From NCBI RefSeq assembly GCF_022201045.2, contig NC_068558.1, forward strand, positions 44,233,001-44,297,000: DNA of 64,000 bases, in the 5' to 3' direction. The translations under genes and the position numbers were made by a program. Origin of the DNA: Citrus sinensis (Eukaryota > Streptophyta > Magnoliopsida > Sapindales > Rutaceae). Positions 59,513 through 64,000 of the stretch are shown here, one piece after another. Under the pieces are notes generated by a model that saw only the letters and a program-made list of their open reading frames with translations, had not been told where the DNA came from and ran no database searches. The stretch's first letter is position 1, and each line of letters opens with the position of its first letter.

Positions 59513-60784
59513 TCACATCTGTTCATCATACATGAGCTCATCCAATTTCTCCTCCTCATCCTCACTTCTTAAGGCCATCTTTTCCATGTCCTTCTTAACC
59601 TCCTCCCTTTGCAACCTCAACTGTTCCGTCCATTCATGTTTTCCTTTCTCCAACAACTCAACAAACCTTTCTTTAATCTCCAACAACGGATCCCTATCAA
59701 TCAACTCAGAATGCCCATATGCCTCCCTCAGCATTGCAGTCTTGATCCCTCCTTTCAGTGACAAATAAAAAATACCAGAATGCCTTGTAAAAGCACTTGA
59801 AAATGCATTTGAAAACCTATACTCATCACTAAACTTCCCTAATATAGGCACAGGAATCCTCTTAAAAATAGACAGAGATAATAGCTCGTGGAAAACCGCA
59901 ACTGTTCTTTTCTCCATTTCCTGCGAAGATTGATCTAAATTGGACACATCCTCATACGGAGATATGTAATCTAGTTCTAACCAATCCCTAACCCACTCCC
60001 TCATTTCCTTCCTCAAGAAAAACCCCGGAGGTAGCTTCACATTGAAGTTAGGTCGAACGGGAATCCCCGTTAACTTAGCCTCCTCTTCTGCTCTTAACTG
60101 AATAACAGATTTTGCAAAGTCGGGGTTCCAAGATTCCAACTCTAGGAATGATTGGCCTTCTCCAGGACACCCAACTAACTTAAAGTAATTAGGATATCTA
60201 GGCACTAATTTAACTAAAAAATCGTTAGGAAACCCAAATTCTCTCTTCACATGAACCAATTTATCAACACTAAGAACTTTATCTTTAGACATCATCAACA
60301 ATTTACACAACTTAGCGACAAGCAACTCCTCATTGTTATCATATATCTTTCTTTCCTCTTCAAGAAAATCTCTAAGCCTATCACTGGGGCGCAAGAACAA
60401 AACGGCATCAGATTTGGGCTTGATTCGATCATAATAAGTATAAAAAAGACCAGGGTATCGGTTAAGAAAAGTTCTGACTTTTACGTTGAGGCTTAATCTT
60501 TCGCGGCGTTTTTCGAGGTAACGGAGCGGGATGACTTGACCCGGTTCGTTCAGGACTTCCTTAACGACCCGGGCACAGAGCTTGTACTGTTTGTCGTTCT
60601 CTATGGCTTGGTCTAGTTTCTGATCTTTTCGCCACACTACTTTGAGGCTCGAAATGAGTTTGATTTGGTGGGTGTGGGTGAAGTTCGGGTTTACATGGGG
60701 TTTATATGTCGTTATCAGATTTTGTAAGTAAAGGGAAAAGCTTTTGGTATTGAAGAGCATACCGGAAAATGCGAGTGAACCCAA
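59513..60784 (-). CDS. PORR-domain organelle RNA-binding protein (WTF1-like family)
   Basis: Intronless frame of 423 residues. Plant organelle RNA recognition proteins bind group II introns in mitochondria or plastids and promote splicing. The first 45 residues are basic, rich in Ser, Thr and Asn and nearly free of acids, a transit-peptide look. The domain starts at about residue 48 with VVWRKDQKLDQAIEND. Typical PORR landmarks follow: VRTFLNRYPGLFYTYY, LSVDKLVHVKREFGFP and LVPRYPNYFKLV, then FNVKLPPGFFLRKEMREWVR and HSGIFYLSLKGGIKTAMLREAYG. The C terminus is a charged, acidic tail. The start at 60,784 was chosen as the first ATG; an internal ATG at residue 9 is possible. A GA microsatellite sits immediately upstream. 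Confidence 0.92.
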   Translation of the reverse strand: MGSLAFSGMLFNTKSFSLYLQNLITTYKPHVNPNFTHTHQIKLISSLKVVWRKDQKLDQAIENDKQYKLCARVVKEVLNEPGQVIPLRYLEKRRERLSLNVKVRTFLNRYPGLFYTYYDRIKPKSDAVLFLRPSDRLRDFLEEERKIYDNNEELLVAKLCKLLMMSKDKVLSVDKLVHVKREFGFPNDFLVKLVPRYPNYFKLVGCPGEGQSFLELESWNPDFAKSVIQLRAEEEAKLTGIPVRPNFNVKLPPGFFLRKEMREWVRDWLELDYISPYEDVSNLDQSSQEMEKRTVAVFHELLSLSIFKRIPVPILGKFSDEYRFSNAFSSAFTRHSGIFYLSLKGGIKTAMLREAYGHSELIDRDPLLEIKERFVELLEKGKHEWTEQLRLQREEVKKDMEKMALRSEDEEEKLDELMYDEQM

Positions 60785-60786
60785 CG

Positions 60787-60787
60787 A

Positions 60788-60833
<46 letters not shown>

Positions 60834-60835
60834 TG
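60787..60835. repeat. (GA)n microsatellite at the PORR 5' end
   Basis: About 20 GA units end a few bases before the start codon, so on the transcript they are CT repeats in the 5' leader. Confidence 0.95.
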
Positions 60836-61770
60836 AGCCCTAATTGTCAGCTAGCGAGGATCAAGATGTCTGTAATTCTCTGATTTCTGTATTTGAAACT
60901 TGAAAGCCACCTGCACGACGGCGTTTTAAGGCATCAGTGAACAAGCAAAGCTCGTGACGCCGTTTACAAAGTGCCCCTACCGTTACACTCTCATCGGCAT
61001 TGAAACCTTGGTCGTCGGAAAATTGAGGAAAGAAAAATCAATCATCCTGGACCTTTCCAATCCAGCTGCTAAATTAAAATTAATTCATGATAGATGCTGA
61101 ATTAATCATATACAATTCTCTCCTCATTTATCTCTTTGACTTTATGACTTTTTTACAATATTTATTTTGCTACAAAAATATTATTTAATCTATAAACTCT
61201 TATCAAAACTTCTCTTATTCTTTAATTTTCTTTTAATAAAATATTTAAAAATTAAATAATTTTTTTATCTCTACTAATAAAAATAAAGAGGGAGTTTAAG
61301 CTCGTTAATAATTATCGACTCAAAGTTGGGTATACCGTAGTATGGGCAGGGCCAGTAATGCACGTGGAGCAACATGGTCCCTACATGTAATTAAGAATAT
61401 ACTCCTGTTCCTGTAGCCTTCTGTCCCAAAGGTTCCAACAGCGGCGGCCAAAATGTACCCCCCTCATTATCTGAAACGGCCAAGAAGCAGCACTCCTCTG
61501 ACTTCCATCTAAGTCCTTACAAGTCTACAATGTATTCATTGCAAGAACTCAACAAAAGCGCAATCTCACAGAGCAACAAAATCCGTATTAATCTGTCCCT
61601 TTACTCGTAACTGTTCATCAGTACGCCGCTTGTCTTTTTCTTAAAACAGCACCTAGGAAACGACCAAAAGGTCACCCACGGGCTGCACACCACTCTACTG
61701 CCAGTTGCTCCCCTTAACGTTCATTCCCCGTTCTTCAACACCTCGAAAACAAGCAAGGCACGAAAATCTG
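60836..61770. other. Divergent promoter region of PORR (-) and CNNM-like (+) genes
   Basis: Under 1 kb between two head-to-head start codons. AT-rich in the middle (61,080-61,310); a GC-richer leader precedes 61,771. No other gene. Confidence 0.6.
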
Positions 61771-63477
61771 ATGTTGCTGCTAAATGTCCTTACCCTAGCT
61801 CGAACCACGATGCCGCGAAACGACGTCGTGTTCGAAGCGGACGACATCGAGTTTGGGAATCCGTGGTGGTTCGTCTACGCCGGCGTCTCTTGCGTACTCG
61901 TGCTCTTCGCCGGTATAATGTCCGGCCTCACGCTCGGGCTAATGTCTCTAGGCCTCGTCGAGCTCGAAATTTTACAAAGAAGCGGCACCTCCACTGAAAA
62001 GCAACAAGCCGGTGCCTTTACAACTCATAATTTTACTATTGCCTTTCAGTAATTGAACGGTTGTTAATTGCATTTTTTTTTTCATTTCTTTGCATGTAGC
62101 TGCTATACTGCCAGTTGTTCAAAAGCAACACCAGCTTTTAGTAACTCTGCTTCTGTGTAATGCTTGTGCTATGGAGGTTAGTAAATTCCAACCCCACCCC
62201 CCCCCCCACCCCCACTATTGATATAATTCACTGATCTCAGTGGTAAATTTGTGACTTGTGATCTGTTTCTTGCAGGCGCTGCCGATATACCTCGACAAAA
62301 TTTTTCATCCATTTGTGGCTGTTTTACTCTCGGTTACTTTTGTTCTGGCTTTTGGAGAGGTTTAATTCGTTTCTAATTTATAATGCTTGATTTTCAGTTA
62401 GTATAGTTACTACCTTAGGCTTACGGTAAGGGGACTAATTTCTGTCTTATCATTTTGAGTCAGATTATTCCACAAGCCATATGTTCAAGGTATGGACTTG
62501 CTGTAGGTGCAAACTTTGTATGGCTGGTTCGTATTCTGATGATCATTTGTTATCCCATCGCGTATCCTATTGGAAAGGTAATCTCATAATTGATGGTTGA
62601 ATTTTGAATTTTCTTTTACAGACTTGTAACGCCAGATGACAGACTTGTATAATTATTGCACTTGGGCTCAGATGTTTATTGGTAATAGCAGCACAAATGG
62701 TATAAGATTTACTTTTTTTAAACAAGTATTATAAGGTACTTGTGAAGCCTCATCAGAAGATGATAACAGAATGTTATTCAACTCCTATTCTGGATGGGGA
62801 CGCTTTTGAGCTTCGAACAATATGAATTGTTATTGACGTATGCCATGAGTTGCCAAATTGTGATTTTGTTCTATCTTCGTACATATAACACTATGCATAC
62901 CATTGCACTGTGCTCCTTGACCACTTTCTTACGTCTAATCAAGTTAAGTTATTCAAGCTGCATAATTGTTTTTTGCTACATTTCAAGAGGAGGTGTTAGG
63001 TGGTGCTTTATTTGTTTGGGAGATTGCTTTGTTGCATAATTTGCATAATTTGTCATTTTACTTGACATTGTAATTGCACCATTCCATGTCCCACAAAAAA
63101 GAAATAAGGTGTTGCTTTTATTGAGAATCTTTCTGACTCAAAAGACATCAGATTCTTGATGCTGTTCTTGGACACCATGATGCTTTGTTCAGGCGGGCCC
63201 AGTTGAAAGCCCTTGTTTCTATCCACAGCCAAGAGGTAACCTGCTTGAATCAGTTCTCTGTATCACATGTTTTTCCAAATTTTACTACTAATAAATGTTG
63301 CTCTTCTTGATGTTTATCAGATAACAAGAACAACAAGTGTTTAGGTAACAATAATTTTGTTGTAATAACCTGCTTCTGTTAACTTGTTATTCCTGTCAAG
63401 TTTAGGCTGGCAAGGGAGGTGAACTTACTCATGATGAGACGACTATTATCAGTGGAGCACTAGACTTAACTGAAAAG
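61771..63477 (+). CDS. CNNM / DUF21 domain membrane protein, 5' part
   Basis: Integral membrane protein of the ancient CNNM/CorC family (Mg2+ and divalent-cation homeostasis in animals and bacteria). Plant members are known as CBSDUF proteins. Coding exons in the window are 61771-62011, 62100-62176, 62276-62359, 62464-62577, 63152-63235 and 63406-63477, giving 224 residues in phase. DUF21 starts near residue 28: a transmembrane helix with [18 protein letters not shown], then [40 protein letters not shown] and [18 protein letters not shown]. The part up to [17 protein letters not shown] leads into the CBS pair, which lies beyond the window. The start was chosen at the first ATG before a typical MLLLNV N terminus. 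Confidence 0.92.
62196..62207 (+). repeat. Poly-C run in CNNM-like intron 2
   Basis: Twelve consecutive C inside a CCCCACCCC tract. Confidence 0.85.
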
Positions 63478-64000
63478 GTATCTGTTGCTATGGGTTCTCT
63501 GCGACTTGTTCTTCAATGAACACATTCTGGCATCATAGGATCTCATTTGGATAGGGGATGAAGATAATTTGTAGACTGCATGAAAACTATAAATGGTTGT
63601 TTCTGTTTTTTTTTTTGGGCTCCTGCTTGTCTTGTGGGAAAATATTTTAACCACAGCATTTGAAAAAGAAATTTACTGCCTCCAATTTGAAATAATAAGG
63701 GGACGCTTTACTCAAATATGGCATTCGAAATAATGGACCACTTTCATGCTGTAATATGAGAAGCGACCAAAATAATTGGCCATTTTAACAGTTTGGAGTG
63801 CAGGTACTCAATAGTGAGGATATCATATCATAATTTTCACTTGGGATAAGCTTTTAAAGGAGATAAGACTTTCCTGCTGAAATTGCAAACTAAATGGATG
63901 ACATTCATGTGCACATTCCTTGCTGCTGTATAGTTTCTGCTAGCTTACATCCTAATTTGGCGGACGTGTACTTCTATGGCTACCTGTTGGTGTTTTTGAA
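63478..64000 (+). other. CNNM-like intron 6 (incomplete)
   Basis: Begins with GTATCT. I find no continuation of the conserved coding sequence before the end of the window. Confidence 0.7.

Noticed and set aside
1-64000. CRISPR arrays, bacterial-style operons, ribosomal RNA genes
   Set aside because: None seen; the sequence is plant nuclear DNA and the repeats present are microsatellites, transposons or tandem duplications.

Overview
This is nuclear DNA of a flowering plant, almost certainly a eudicot. Genes have short in-phase exons split by AT-rich introns and are separated by long AT-rich intergenic stretches, microsatellites, MITE-like DNA transposons, a worn LTR element and a decayed endogenous pararetrovirus. 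Gene content (SmD1, OEP7, PhzF-like, IPT, PORR, CNNM/DUF21) is typical of dicots. A Citrus-like woody eudicot is my guess from protein flavour only; the window does not prove it.

Layout. 1-3.4 kb: 5' part of an OEP7-type chloroplast outer-envelope gene (-) and a complete four-exon SmD1 gene (-). 4.9-6.2 kb: a broken extracellular aspartic-protease-like (EDGP/basic 7S globulin) pseudogene (-). 7.3-8.3 kb: a HIPP-type isoprenylated HMA protein (-) with a damaged metal site. 8.7-18.9 kb: a tandem duplication of a two-gene block, PhzF-like isomerase plus R3H-domain gene. Both PhzF copies are intact; only the right-hand R3H gene is intact and the left one is a pseudogene. 21.4-23.5 kb: a bHLH-like gene (+) with an eroded basic region. 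23.8-27.6 kb: a nine-exon TVP38/TMEM64 (VTT) membrane-protein gene (-) that needs two GC-AG introns. 31.3-32.1 kb: a secreted glycine-rich protein (+). 33-40 kb: gene-free, with a Copia-like LTR remnant, a Harbinger-type element and a hAT-type element, the last two with matching inverted ends and target-site duplications. 44.7-45.6 kb: a cytokinin-synthesis gene, adenylate isopentenyltransferase (IPT3-like), with a likely intron in its 5' UTR. 46.6-47.3 kb: tandem repeats. About 48.0-56.0 kb: an endogenous caulimovirid (-) broken by stops and frameshifts, with coat, movement, protease, RT/RNase H and transactivator-like regions, a tRNA-Met primer site and apparent circular permutation. 57.0-57.4 kb: an eight-cysteine LTP-like secreted protein (-). 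59.5-60.8 kb: a PORR-domain organelle RNA-binding protein (-). 61.8 kb to the end: the first six coding exons of a CNNM/DUF21 membrane protein (+), running off the window.

The genes do not form a pathway. The most informative features are the duplicated PhzF-R3H block with signs of gene conversion at the PhzF 5' ends, a second stretch at 30.2-30.7 kb resembling the IPT upstream region, and the pararetrovirus, which has two separate DTG (retropepsin-like) motifs. Exon borders were placed by reading splice sites by eye and checking that phases and total lengths close; no alignment or transcript data were available.
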